NCBI RefSeq assembly: GCF_033473495.1
Contig: NC_088939.1
Location: 1,178,001-1,242,000, forward strand
Direction of reading: 5' to 3'
Source of the DNA: Cercospora beticola
Lineage: Eukaryota; Ascomycota; Dothideomycetes; Mycosphaerellales; Mycosphaerellaceae
Length of the DNA stretch: 64,000 nt
Part shown: in pieces, positions 51,843 to 62,424 of the stretch
How positions within the stretch are numbered: the stretch's first letter is position 1
Layout: each line of letters opens with the position of its first letter
Translations under genes and position numbers: made by a program
Notes under the pieces: generated by a model
What the model was told of the DNA's origin: nothing
What the model saw: the letters and a program-made list of their open reading frames with translations, nothing else
Databases searched by the model: none

Positions 51843-52448
51843 GGTGAATGTGTGGTCGAGAGTTCTGTACAGGTAGGGTATTCGTGGAGTGTGTTGTGGT
51901 GTGAAGTTAGGTTGTTGTGGAAGTGGAGTGGAGGTGAATTAGTTGCGTTCAGCTGGAAATTCGAGGCGCAAGACGTCAAGGCACTGTTTGCCCACATATC
52001 GAAGCCTGTAGAACCTCCGGAAGCTTTGGCCAATGCGCGGGAGTTGAGGTGGGGCAGCCTCCGGGCAATGAAGCATCATTCTCACGATTTCTCCTCACAT
52101 ATCGATCACATAGCTTTAAGTAGTATCAATTCGAGATTAACTGATCAGAATCACCTCGATATACTTCTCTCCCACTATGAGACAGTCTGTACCATATGCT
52201 GCGGCCTGGGAGGAAGGCAAGGCTGAGAGCTGCCTGGGCGAGTGAGATCAGGCACGAGGATGCGCCGAGCTCGGTGACGACACACTTCACGTCCAGCCGT
52301 CGTCTCGATCACATGAAGAATCCCGTCTTCGCTCATCCAGCTCCACTCGACTCCCGCGCATTGCCTGTACCACTATTGAAATACTGCCTCGTGCATGATT
52401 GACCAGTCTCCAATCCCTTAGCCACATCGCACAAACACACCTCCCACC
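51843..52448. other. Divergent intergenic region, p23 / VPS24
   Basis: 606 bp of promoter DNA for two divergent genes. Overlapping short frames only. No element is claimed. Confidence 0.55.
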
Positions 52449-53210
52449 ATGGACGCCGCCCGGCGCTTCTTCTACGGGCCCTCCCCAGAAGAACAGGTGC
52501 GCATCGCATCTCTCACCACCACTCCCTGAAGGCCCGCCTAACTCTCCGATTCTATTCAACAGAAACGAAAATGCAACTCCCTCCTCCGCAGCAACACCCG
52601 CAAACTCGACCGCGACCTCCAAAACCTCAAAACCCTCGAATCCAAAACCAAATCCCTCATCCTCCAAGCCTCCAAACGCGCACAACGCAACCCCTCTCAA
52701 GCAACCCAAGCCCGCGCCGAAACCCGCATCTTCGCCAAAGAACTCCTCCGCGTGCGAAAACAAACCCAACGCCTCTCCACCAGTAAAGCAACCCTCCAAA
52801 GTGTCGGAATGCAAGTCAATGAAGCCTTTGCTATGAAGAAAATCGAAGGCGGGATTAAGAATTCGGTGGGGATTATGAAGGATGTGAATATGTTGGTGAA
52901 ATTACCCGAGTTGACGGGGACTATGAGGGAGTTGAGTCAGGAGTTGGTGAAGGCGGGGATTATTGAGGAGATGGTGGGGGATTCTTTGCCGGATCAGGGC
53001 GTTTTGGAGGATGAGGATGAAGAGGCGGAGGCGGAGGTTGATAAGATTTTGGGAGAGGTACTCAAAGACAGGACGCAGGCTACGCCACAGTTGCCAAGTG
53101 GGCCTTTGGGGCCGATCGAGGCGCAGCCTGCGCAGGAGGAAGAGGAAGATTTCGAGAACGAGGAGACGTTGGCGCAGATGAGGAATCGGTTGGAGGCGTT
53201 GAAGAGTTGA
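52449..53210 (+). CDS. VPS24: ESCRT-III subunit Vps24 (CHMP3)
   Basis: Core ESCRT-III protein that polymerises with Snf7 and Vps2 on endosomes to form multivesicular bodies. Exons 52449-52496 and 52563-53210 (66-nt intron with GCCTAACTC branch and CAACAG acceptor) give 231 residues. The start MDAARRFFYGPSPEEQ joins to KRKCNSLLRSNTRKLDRDL, the usual Vps24 helix 1. NEAFAMKKIEGGIKNSVGIMKDVNMLVKLPEL-type middle helices follow. The acidic C-terminus ends with a MIM-like helix ETLAQMRNRLEALKS. Basic N-half and acidic C-half fit the family. Codon use flips sharply at about 52830. Confidence 0.93.
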
Positions 53211-53711
53211 AGGGTGAGTTGCGATTGGAATCAAGTGAAATGTGCTACACTTTTCTGGAGTTGAAGGTGCTGGTGGCGAAGCCAGAGGTGGTGGCTCCTC
53301 GCAACGTGATCGCCTGTCACTGCCAGACGTGATCAAGGATGTTCCACTTGACTAAAAAAAATCAACGTACCGCGACCGCGACATCACTCAAATCCATCAA
53401 GTCCCAGCAATGCGATAACAGCTGGCTACAACGACATTCCGAGATAAACTAGGCAGCAACGCGCCCTGCTTGGACATGAAAGATGGCAAGATCATCTCAA
53501 GTTCGCTGCGCGAGCTTCGACGTGCCTCATGCCGAGAAGAGTGTCGATGTGTCAATTGCGCAATGGAGACTGGCAGGCCTTCAACAAGGCTAATGAAACA
53601 GGATCGCGTACGTTTCGTGGAGCGTAGTATATCATACGTTCGTCTCTACCTCTACTGCGCCGAACAACGCGCCATCTATATTTCTATACATCCGTCTTCT
53701 ATACATATATC
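53211..53711. other. Convergent intergenic region, VPS24 / SUV3
   Basis: 3' flanks of two convergent genes. A frame at 53470-53907 overlaps the SUV3 end antisense and looks non-coding. No gene is seen. Confidence 0.55.
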
Positions 53712-56531
53712 CTACACGGCCCTACTCCCATCTGTGGACTGGGTCTTTTCTTCATCCTCCGTTTCAGAAGCACTGCTCTCACCTGTGGCTGGAGCTTCGT
53801 CGACACGGTTCTTCTGTTCCTCGATGAGCCCGTCAGGTTCCAGACCCGGCTCTGCGACTTCGATATCCTCCGTTGCGCCACCAAAGTGGTCTCCCCCACC
53901 TAGTTGACTGGTCTGCTCTTCTAGGTGTTTCGAGGTGTGGCCTTGAGCAGGCACGGGTGGATGTTCTGCGAGGCCATCCAGCTGAGCCCCAAGATCGAAT
54001 CCATGGTCCGGCGAAGCGCTGTCCGTTGCTGTGTCTGGGGACTCCTTCGATAACTGCTCCATCACATCCTGGTTCTCGTCCTCAGTTCCTTCCACAGCAG
54101 CATCCAAATACCCAAGTCCCGTCCGATCCACATCTTTCACCTCCCCTTCCACCTCTTCATCCTCCGCTTCTTCAGCATTCTTCGCCAAATTCTGCAACAA
54201 CTGCTGCTCCCTAAACGCCGCCAACTTCCTCCTTTGCGCCTCGGAGAAAGAGAACTGACTCAAAGTCTTCTCAATCCTCTCCTCCACCAACCCTTTAACG
54301 TGAAATGCCAAATTCCTCGTCGTAAAAATTCCCGCGAAGCGATAACTTAACCACAAATATGCCACGACGCCTTTATGCAAACGTTCCAATTCTCGGAGAT
54401 ACTCCCTCGTGCCCTGAATTTCTGTTTCCAAGATCTCAAGAGGTAAATCTTCGATATCTACTAAATTTCCGCCGGATTGCGTGGCGATGCAGCGGGCGTA
54501 GGCGGGCATGAGGGTCTTCCACATGTCGGAATCGGATTTACCGGCGGGGACGGAACAGAGGATGTTGCGGTCTGCGACGGAGAGACCTTCGATATTTTCG
54601 ATTATGTCGGCGATCCAGACTTGGTCGCGGAGGCCGCAGAGGTGGAAGCGGGTGTGCATTTGGCTGAGTTCGTGGAGGCGTGTGAGGATGTAGGAGAAGG
54701 GAGTTCCGGGAGGGAAGTAGCCTGCAAAACGCTCGAGGATGGGAGCCGGGGGGAAGAGGCCTGCGGAGCGGATGGGTTCGGGCTCGGATTCCATTGCTGA
54801 GCGGACTATGGGAAAGTCGACGCGTTCGAGGGTGGTGACGAGGCCGAGGTTTTCGTCGGCTTCTGATGCGGCTGCGATGGAGGAGTTTGGATTGATATCG
54901 CCTTTGGCTGCTGCGAGTTCTTCTGCTGTTGCTGCACCTGCTGAGGCTTGTTCTGCGATTCTGAAGCGACCAGCACGTCCGCCGATTTGTTTGATGTCTG
55001 CAATATTTAGGGTCTGTCGTGCAATACCGTTGAATTTGGTGGATGATTCGAAGATGATGCGTTTGATGGCCAGGTTGAGACCCATGCCTACAGCGTCGGA
55101 GGCCACAAGAAAGTCGTAGTCATTGTTTGGGTCGTTGAACAGACGAGCTTGTTGAGCACGAGTTTCTGGAGGCAGCGATCCGTACACTGTCGCGACTTTG
55201 CGGCCAGTAGCTTTCTCGATCTGTCTTCGCAGAGCATGGATGCCCATGACTGAAAAGGAAACGATACAATCACCTTTGCGGAGTTTCCTCAAATCGCCAT
55301 CGAGAGACGTCTCAGCGACTGCCAAGGGCGAGAGACGCTGGTAGTGATGAATCTCCAGCTTCTCGCCGATGCTTGCACACAGCTCTTTGATGAGCGGCAC
55401 TGTACGTTCCTCGCCACACAAGTGTACCTCTTTTGCCTTGACGCCTAGAAGAGCCTGGGTCCATGCCCAACCACGCTCAGCGCTGCCGATCATCTGAATC
55501 TCATCGATGACGGCGACATCCATTTCTTTGTTGAGCGGCATCATTTCCACAGTACAAGCAGTCATGTTATATGGACTGTCATCCGTGGCGTCTATGGTCG
55601 TAACGCCGATTGGTAGGCGTCGTTCTTCGCCAGTGACCAGTGCGCATGGCTTACCCTTGGTATTGAGTCTTGTGAAAACTTCATGGGCCAACAACCGTAG
55701 CGGACCTGCGTATGCTCCTCTCGTGGCCTGCTCGAGTCGTTGCAGAGCATGATACGTCTTGCCGGAGTTCGTGGGTCCAACATGGAGATGGATGGTACGA
55801 TGCTGCGCTCTCGTGGCCGGAAACCATTCTGTCGGATATCTCAAATCTGCCATCGCCTTTTGATTTTTGATGTCCGATTCTGTGAAACGTGCTCCGGTAA
55901 CATTTCCATAGAAGGCATACTTGACGCGGTCTTCCAGTCCACTTTTGCCTCTTTCTCGAAACACGCTCGCGAGGTCGTTGTATAACGATTTCCCTTCATC
56001 GATGCGAAAAGCGTTGCCTTGCGCGCCAGACATGATCGAGGATGTGAACACCTTCCATAACTTGCTGAAACTGAAATCTCGTCCACTTTTGCCATCCCAT
56101 TCCTGTTGGTCTTTCGCCATCTGCTCCAGTACAGGAGCTTCCTTGACATCTTCCTTCACTTTGGCCAGCACCTCCTGTAGCGCAGTCTTGAAATCTTGCT
56201 CTCTCCTGCCCCGGCCGCTCCAGCCAGTGTTGCTGTCAATGCCCCATTTCGAGAGGTCTGCTTCTTTTCTTGAAGTCCTCCTCACAATGTTGTCGGTCCT
56301 GTCGCCCCTGCTGCGGTGATACACTATTTGGGCTTCGCGTTCACGTCCTTCTCTTGGGCCTCCCGTTCGGCGGATGATGTTTCTCTCGTGCGAGCTTGGC
56401 TGCCATTCCTGCTGCCATTGCTGCTTTGAAGCACTCGCCGTGGAGCCGAATCGTTTCTGCTGTAAGGCGCGTAGTTGGGCGCGATAGTCACACCGAATGC
56501 ATCGTGTGCCACTCCGCGATGCCACAATCAT
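53712..56531 (-). CDS. SUV3: Mitochondrial ATP-dependent RNA helicase SUV3
   Basis: Ski2-like/SUV3 helicase, the motor of the mitochondrial RNA degradosome with the exoribonuclease Dss1. The single-exon gene encodes 939 residues from the ATG at 56531. The frame is open upstream only through a non-ATG codon, and the chosen start gives an Arg/Ser-rich mitochondrial presequence (MIVASRSGTRCIRCDYRAQL). Helicase motifs: Walker A HVGPTNSGKTYHAL, motif II VIDEIQMI (DEIQ), LCGEERTV, KGDCIVSFSVMGI, VASDAVGMGLNL, and motif VI QIGGRAGRF. The SUV3 C-terminal domain follows (YLWLSYRF). The last about 140 residues form an acidic, probably disordered extension ending TQSTDGSRAV, absent from yeast SUV3 as I recall it. 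The codon pattern flips near 54480. Divergent from SEC1. Confidence 0.94.
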   Translation of the reverse strand: MIVASRSGTRCIRCDYRAQLRALQQKRFGSTASASKQQWQQEWQPSSHERNIIRRTGGPREGREREAQIVYHRSRGDRTDNIVRRTSRKEADLSKWGIDSNTGWSGRGRREQDFKTALQEVLAKVKEDVKEAPVLEQMAKDQQEWDGKSGRDFSFSKLWKVFTSSIMSGAQGNAFRIDEGKSLYNDLASVFRERGKSGLEDRVKYAFYGNVTGARFTESDIKNQKAMADLRYPTEWFPATRAQHRTIHLHVGPTNSGKTYHALQRLEQATRGAYAGPLRLLAHEVFTRLNTKGKPCALVTGEERRLPIGVTTIDATDDSPYNMTACTVEMMPLNKEMDVAVIDEIQMIGSAERGWAWTQALLGVKAKEVHLCGEERTVPLIKELCASIGEKLEIHHYQRLSPLAVAETSLDGDLRKLRKGDCIVSFSVMGIHALRRQIEKATGRKVATVYGSLPPETRAQQARLFNDPNNDYDFLVASDAVGMGLNLAIKRIIFESSTKFNGIARQTLNIADIKQIGGRAGRFRIAEQASAGAATAEELAAAKGDINPNSSIAAASEADENLGLVTTLERVDFPIVRSAMESEPEPIRSAGLFPPAPILERFAGYFPPGTPFSYILTRLHELSQMHTRFHLCGLRDQVWIADIIENIEGLSVADRNILCSVPAGKSDSDMWKTLMPAYARCIATQSGGNLVDIEDLPLEILETEIQGTREYLRELERLHKGVVAYLWLSYRFAGIFTTRNLAFHVKGLVEERIEKTLSQFSFSEAQRRKLAAFREQQLLQNLAKNAEEAEDEEVEGEVKDVDRTGLGYLDAAVEGTEDENQDVMEQLSKESPDTATDSASPDHGFDLGAQLDGLAEHPPVPAQGHTSKHLEEQTSQLGGGDHFGGATEDIEVAEPGLEPDGLIEEQKNRVDEAPATGESSASETEDEEKTQSTDGSRAV

Positions 56532-56941
56532 CGCTGAGTTCGCCACTGACCAGCCAGAGATGGAAGAGTCGCGTCTTTCATGTGGATGATGCGACCTCGA
56601 TAACTTTGGGAGAGCTAGGTACGGGATACCATAGGGAGCTTCGGGCCGTAAAGGGCGCCGCGGCACATCGTCATAGCTTTTTGTGGTGCCCTGTCTGGTC
56701 TTGTCTTGTCCGGGTCCCGCCAACATGTGCGGGCGGGCAGCATCGCGCGCTTTGTGAAACGGCGTTGCACTTCTCACCAACACGCTCTCCACTCGGCACA
56801 ACCCTCGCAGCTTCACCGCAACTGCACACCGACGCCCTCGAATTCTCCCCCGCCCACCCTCCGCGCCCACCAGACCGAATGCGACGATTACCGCCTTGAA
56901 GCGCCGTTGGTGAGCCACACAGCTCCAGCGCAGTTCCAGAC
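56532..56941. other. Divergent intergenic region, SUV3 / SEC1
   Basis: 410 bp between the two start codons, holding both promoters. Frames open upstream of each ATG but show no conserved sequence. Confidence 0.6.
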
Positions 56942-59389
56942 ATGGGGGTCTCCATCATAGACGCCCAGCGCGAGAGTGAGCACATTGCAACACAATTCAG
57001 GAGGAGACACTGATTATGGACCAGTCATTCTCAATGTCATCCGACAAGTCACCCGCGACGACGTACGATCCACCATCCTGTTGCCTTGCTCCATCCTCCT
57101 GACATTTTTGTTCTGCATAGTGGAAGGTGCTCGTGCTCGACCCACAGTCGCGGAAGCTGATCGACAATGTGGTCGACCAAGATGTTATCCTCAACGAGAA
57201 TATTATGAGTATGCGCAGACAACGACGCAGTACGGAACACAGCCTGACCAAATGCAGGCATCGAGCTGATCACTGATCGACGAGCTACGAACCGCGACGC
57301 CGATGCCATATACCTCATTACACCTCAACCATGGATCGTGGATTGTGTCATGGCAGACTTCGAAAAACGGAAATACAGGAGGTCGCATTTGGTGTGGACG
57401 AGCCGTGAGTTGGTCATGCGGGGAATGAGCGAAGAAATGCTGACGGCAAGGACAAGTGCTACCACCTGCACTAAGAGAACGAATCGACAAGTCGCCGCTT
57501 CGGGACCAGATTGCACTCTTCAAAGTGTTGAATGTAGAATTCTTCCCGAGAGAATCACATCTGATCACTTTCCGAGATCCGTGGAGCTTTCCCATACTTT
57601 ACCACCCGGCATGCAACAATCTCGTCAGACAACATTTGGAAGATCTGGCTCAGAAGGTAGGATGGTCAGATGTAGGACGTAGGGTTCGAGCTGAGGAGAA
57701 TACAGGTTGTCGGAGTGTGCGTGGCCCTCGGAGAATATCCCACGATACGATACTATCGACCACGAACGCCTACGCATGAGGCGAGCATTCTGTGCTCACA
57801 CCTGGCAAGATTTGTGCAAGACGAGCTCGATCTATATGCGAAATTTCACGACGATTTTCCCCCTGCAACCACGAGACCACGAGGAGTCCTATATATTGTC
57901 GATCGATCGATGGACCTCTATGCACCAATACTGCACGAGTTCACATATCAAGCGATGGCACACGATCTATTACCGATCAAAGAGGGTGACAAAGTTACTT
58001 ACCGCATGCTGGTCAACGAAGGTCAGCCTGACCAGGCAGATAAGGACGTTGAGATTTCAGAAAAGGATAAGATCTGGGCGGAGAACAGGCACCGCCATAT
58101 GGTCCACGTGATAGGGAAACTCGAATCTGATTTCAAGACGTTCCTCAAGAACAACGCCAACTTCACCAACAAGGAAGCGGAAGGCGTCCACTTGAACACG
58201 ATCAAGGACATGATGGCAGGGTTGCCAGAATTTACACAGATGAAAGAAGCATATTCATTACATCTTGGTATGGCGAACGAGAGCATGAACCGGTTCCAGA
58301 GGCAAAGCCTACCCGATGTGGCGTCAGTAGAACAGGTGGGCAATATATTTGGATGTTCCTGTACATTCTCCGAACTAACGCGTACACTCTCAGATACTTG
58401 CGACTGGCCTCGACGAGGAGTATAAGAAACCCAAGGGAGTCGCAGCGCAAGTGGTCGCTACTCTGGATCAAGAAGGCGTCATACCCCCAGATCGACTGCG
58501 TCTGCTGATGCTCTTCATATTATGGAAAGATGGTCTTGTCCCAGCCGACCTTTCAAAGTTACTCGCACATGCACAACTACCGCCGCAAGATGGTGAGGCC
58601 ATACACAACCTTGAAGTGCTGGGAGCGCGGACGACACGAAACCTGAAAGATTCCCGACCTATACCACAACCCCTGTTCCCGCTTAAGCCGCCGCCGATGA
58701 CAGTTCAGGAGGAATATGCGCTCAGTAGATATGAGCCAGTGCTCCAAAATCTGCTCGAGGCACATGCAGCCAACAACCTCGATGCAACAGTATTCCCTTA
58801 CACCAAGCCGCCGCTCGATATGAACGATGGGATGCAGCAACAGCAAGCGGCCGCGTCACTACGATCTGCCAAGCCTACATGGGCAAAGACGCGGACAGCC
58901 AACGCGGGGCAAGAGAACCGACAACGAGTGATAGTATTCATGGCGGGAGGTGCAACCTATTCAGAAGCACGCGCATGCTACGAAGTGGGAAGACAAACGG
59001 GAAGAGAAACCTTCCTCGTCACATCACACATGCTCACGCCGAGTTTATTTGTCCGGCAATTGGGCGATTTGTCCGCTGACAAGAGGCGGCTCAACATTCC
59101 AGCGGAGATGCCCAAACCTCAGGCACCGCGACACTTGTTTGAGCCTGATGAACAGCCGAAGCCCAAGCCTGCCCCTGCGCCCGTACCACAAGCGGCACAG
59201 AGACCGCCGAATGCGCAACCGCCGACACAGCAGATGGGCGCTATCAATCTGAATGGAGGAAGACCGAATGGGAGTGCGCCTAGTGCGCCAGCAGCAGGAA
59301 CACCAGCGAAGCTTCACAAAGACAAAGACTCTGAGAAGAAAGAAAAGAAGAAGCATCATTTTGGTTTTGGCAGGAGCAAAGACAAGTGA
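56942..59389 (+). CDS. SEC1: Exocytic SM protein Sec1
   Basis: Sec1/Munc18 protein that binds assembled plasma-membrane SNAREs and acts with the exocyst at growing tips. Seven exons: 56942-56975, 57025-57062, 57121-57208, 57258-57404, 57457-57656, 57706-58335 and 58394-59389, giving 710 residues. All introns are 49-58 nt, and their phases agree. Joined sequence reads MGVSIIDAQRE-IILNVIRQVTRDD-WKVLVLD in short blocks, then KLIDNVVDQDVILNENIM. Later landmarks are AIYLITPQPWIVDCVMADF, RESHLITFRDPWSFPILYH, VVGVCVALGEYPTIRYYRP, YIVDRSMDLYAPILHEFTYQ and FMAGGATYSEARACYEVG. The tail is Pro/Gln-rich and ends in a basic KKEKKKHHFGFG-like stretch. These blocks and plasma-membrane-type features favour Sec1 over Sly1, Vps45 or Vps33. 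Confidence 0.94.
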
Positions 59390-59833
59390 GCAAGCGACGT
59401 GGCATTTGCAGTGGTGAAGCACGAAAAGCACAGGAATGAAGTCAAAATTCTGAGCTTCTTCCCAACTAGTGTCACGCATATACCCACTCAATCGAGCAAG
59501 CAGCTCTGACGGCACTGTGGCGGCTCTCAGCTCAGAAGATACAAGATAGTAATCGGATGTCGAAAAGAATGTGTCTACATTTTCCATTTTGGATTGCTTT
59601 ACTCACTTTCACGTTTTGAATCCATGCCTTTTACAAGTGTGGTACTCAAATCACAAGACATCAAAGCTACCAGAACAGCAGCGTCATTTGCGGAGTCCAT
59701 ACCAATCTATATGCTTTCATCAACCAGTCACAACCGTGCTCTAGCGTTGCAACAAGCATTCCTCGTCGTCTTCTTCTCTCAATGCAGCATTCAATTTTCC
59801 AAGTAGATTTCCCAAGCTCCGAGCACATATCCA
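59390..59833. other. Convergent intergenic region, SEC1 / THR4
   Basis: 3' flanks of two convergent genes. Only short frames without features. Confidence 0.6.
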
Positions 59834-61652
59834 CTACCTCTGCCCCTTGAGTTCTTCCTCCACTTGCCTCACCACAATCTCTCTCACTTGCTTCCAATCC
59901 GCTTTCGACTCGGTGATGCGCTTCTCCAATCTATCCAGTCCAATGAATTGCTCTGGAAGCACAGTCTCGAATGTGAAACCTGGAACCTCTTGCAACGCGA
60001 GCTCCACGGCGTGCGAGAACTTCGCAGGATGTGCTGTTGCAAGAGAAATGAGATGTGTTTCCTTGGAAACAGTTTGAGCTTGTCGAAGAGAGGCAGCAAT
60101 ACCAATTGCAGAGTGAGGATCCAGGATATAGTGTCCATCGTGAACCATTCCAGTCGTCGCTGGTTTGGCGTTACCATTCGTTTGATGCTTAGCAGCAGGT
60201 ATTGACCAGTTGTAGACTTCCTTGATCGTCTCGATAGTTTGCTTATCGCTCACTCGCTCAGATTCGAAATCCTTTTTAGCAGCGGCGAGAATCTCCTTCT
60301 CTACGCCGAAACCTCCATCTTTCTTGAGTGCTTCTAGCCAGCCTTTGACTTTTGATCCGGCTTCCATTCGGCGTCTGTTTGTTTCTTCTGTTGTGCTGGT
60401 TTGGAATGCGAGATACCAGAGTAGTCGTTCGAAGTTGGAGGATACGAGGATATCCATGGCTGGGGCGTAGGTCATTTTGACGCCGCTGGGGTCTGCTTTT
60501 GCTCCGTCTTCCACTTCTGCTCCTCCACCTTCGATTTCCTTGCCGTGTCGAGCCTGCTTCTCGTAGTACCCGGTCTTCCAGAAGCGGTGCAGAATGTCGT
60601 TCTCGTTTGTTGCGATGACTAGCTTGTCGGTGGGTAGGCCCATGCGCGAGCCGAAGTAGCCTGCTAGAATATCGCCAAAGTTGCCGGTTGGGACGACGAA
60701 GCGTGCAGTTGGATTTGTGGTCGCGGTCTGTCGTGACAGCGTGAAGTAGGCGTGAATGTAGTAGGTGATCTGGGCGAGGATGCGTGCCCAGTTGATGCTG
60801 TTCACAGCACCAAGGCGGTGAGTGGAGTTGAGCTCCTGGTCGGCGAACAGCGTCTTGAGAATGTCCTGCAAGATGTCAGTAATGCCTCGACAGAAAAGTC
60901 GCGTTCCTTACCTGACAATCGTCAAATGTACCCTCCACAGCCAGATTGTGCACGTTCGCGTCTGTCACCGTAGTCATCTGCGCCTCTTGAATAGGGCTGA
61001 CCTTGCCCTTGGGGTACATGATGAACACGGAGACATCCTTCTTGCCTCGCAATCCATAAATTGCTGCTGAGCCTGTATCTCCACTCGTCGCGCCAATGAC
61101 AGTCAGGTGTTCTCTGCTCTTGCCTTCCTTCTTCGCATTTCTCCTCACAAGGAAGTACTCGAACAAATTGCCCACGAACTGCAATGCTACATCCTTGAAC
61201 GCGAATGTCGGTCCGTGGAAGAGTTCGAGCAGATGGAGGTTCTTCGTCTCGTCGAGGGTGACAACAGGCGTGATATCTGAAGCGCGGAACGAGGCATAAC
61301 TGCGTTGAATAATGTCTTTCAAGTCTGCTGCTGGGATCTCGTCGGGCGAAATGTAGAGAGAGAAGATCTCGTAGGCCAATTGCTGGAAAGTGTAGTCCTT
61401 CCATTTGCTCAAGAAGTCGGAGGGCAATTGAGGGACCTCCTCAGGAATGAACAGGCCTCCATCACTGGCGAGGCCTTTGAGGACGACTTCCTCGAACGAC
61501 AGCTGCAGCACTTTTCAGCGTAAGCTCCAATGCTGCTCCAACCGTGAACTTTTTTGGGACTCGCAGTCGCAGGGTTGGTGGGGCTTCAGACGTACATCGT
61601 AGGAGCCGCCTCTCGTGCTCAAATAGCGCTGTGAAGGACTGTGCGAAACCAT
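59834..61652 (-). CDS. THR4: Threonine synthase
   Basis: PLP-dependent enzyme converting O-phosphohomoserine to threonine, the last step of threonine biosynthesis. Exons on the minus strand are 61652-61596, 61502-60912 and 60865-59834, giving 559 residues. Intron 1 is 93 nt (GTACGT donor, GCTGCAG acceptor), joining STRGGSYD to LSFEEVVLKGLASDGGLFIP. Intron 2 is 46 nt, joining TFDDCQ to DILKTLF. The PLP lysine lies in HGPTFAFKDVALQF. GATSGDTGSAAIYGLRGKKD and AVNSINWARILAQ follow, and then PTGNFGDILAGYFGSRMGLP. ATNENDILHRF and HYILDPHSAIG are also clear. Two low-complexity insertions make it longer than yeast Thr4. Nothing about regulation is visible. Confidence 0.95.
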
Positions 61653-62424
61653 TGTATTTTTGTGCTGTTATTTGGACCGCAGAACAACTACTTCCTGCGT
61701 GTCGCTTTGACGTGACTGTTTATCGTCTGGCCGGTCCGGTGAGTCGCATTGGCTTGGACCCCTCCTCGCCGAACACCGGACGACTGCCCTGCCAAGAGAC
61801 CGCGTCTGTCCTCCGACTTCATCTCGTACAACCACGTCCATCCGACAACACACGTGCCATCACTGATCTATTGCGGAACGTCAGGTCTCACTTCCGACCT
61901 CTACTATACTGTTATGTTCATCAGAGAACATGAAGAAGAAGGTGCCAGGTCCTCGAGGCTGATTCTATCGACGACCCGGCAAGTTGCAAGCCAAAGGGCA
62001 CACTACTGGAGACGATATACCATCAAGTACGAAGGGACACGGCGCGTAAACGCAGAAACAAGCACGAAGACATCGCGGGTAAGAACTTTTCTTGGCATTT
62101 GTAGCTAAATACATGCCATTGCGACATTCCCGAAATCGCTCGCAGAAGTGAAAGCATGTTTCGTGTTAAAGAGCACTCTTGAGACTCAAAACTCGACAGC
62201 CTTGGCCGAGTATACAATTCGGGTCCTGCAGATACAGCAGCGCAGACCAAGTTCCTCGACAAATCAAATGTAAAACTTTTCAAGACCACCGTACCTGCCA
62301 TTGCGTCTGGCGGAAAGCGAACCACAGCTGGAGATGATCGTTGTACTTTGGAAACCTCAGAGAAGGCATCGTCGACTCTTTGCATACTTGAATAGCGCCT
62401 CAACAGATCTCGTTTCTCGGCCAG
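61653..62424. other. Intergenic region upstream of THR4
   Basis: Promoter of THR4 and 3' flank of the next minus-strand gene. A plus-strand frame at 61749-62108 has mildly protein-like composition but starts with TTG and matches nothing known. Confidence 0.45.

Noticed and set aside
56532..56918. Upstream extension of SUV3 to 56918
   Set aside because: It starts with GTG and is compositionally non-coding, whereas the ATG at 56531 begins a good mitochondrial presequence.
57670..57700. GGGTTCGAGCT as a tRNA B-box
   Set aside because: It lies inside a SEC1 intron with no A-box or cloverleaf around it.
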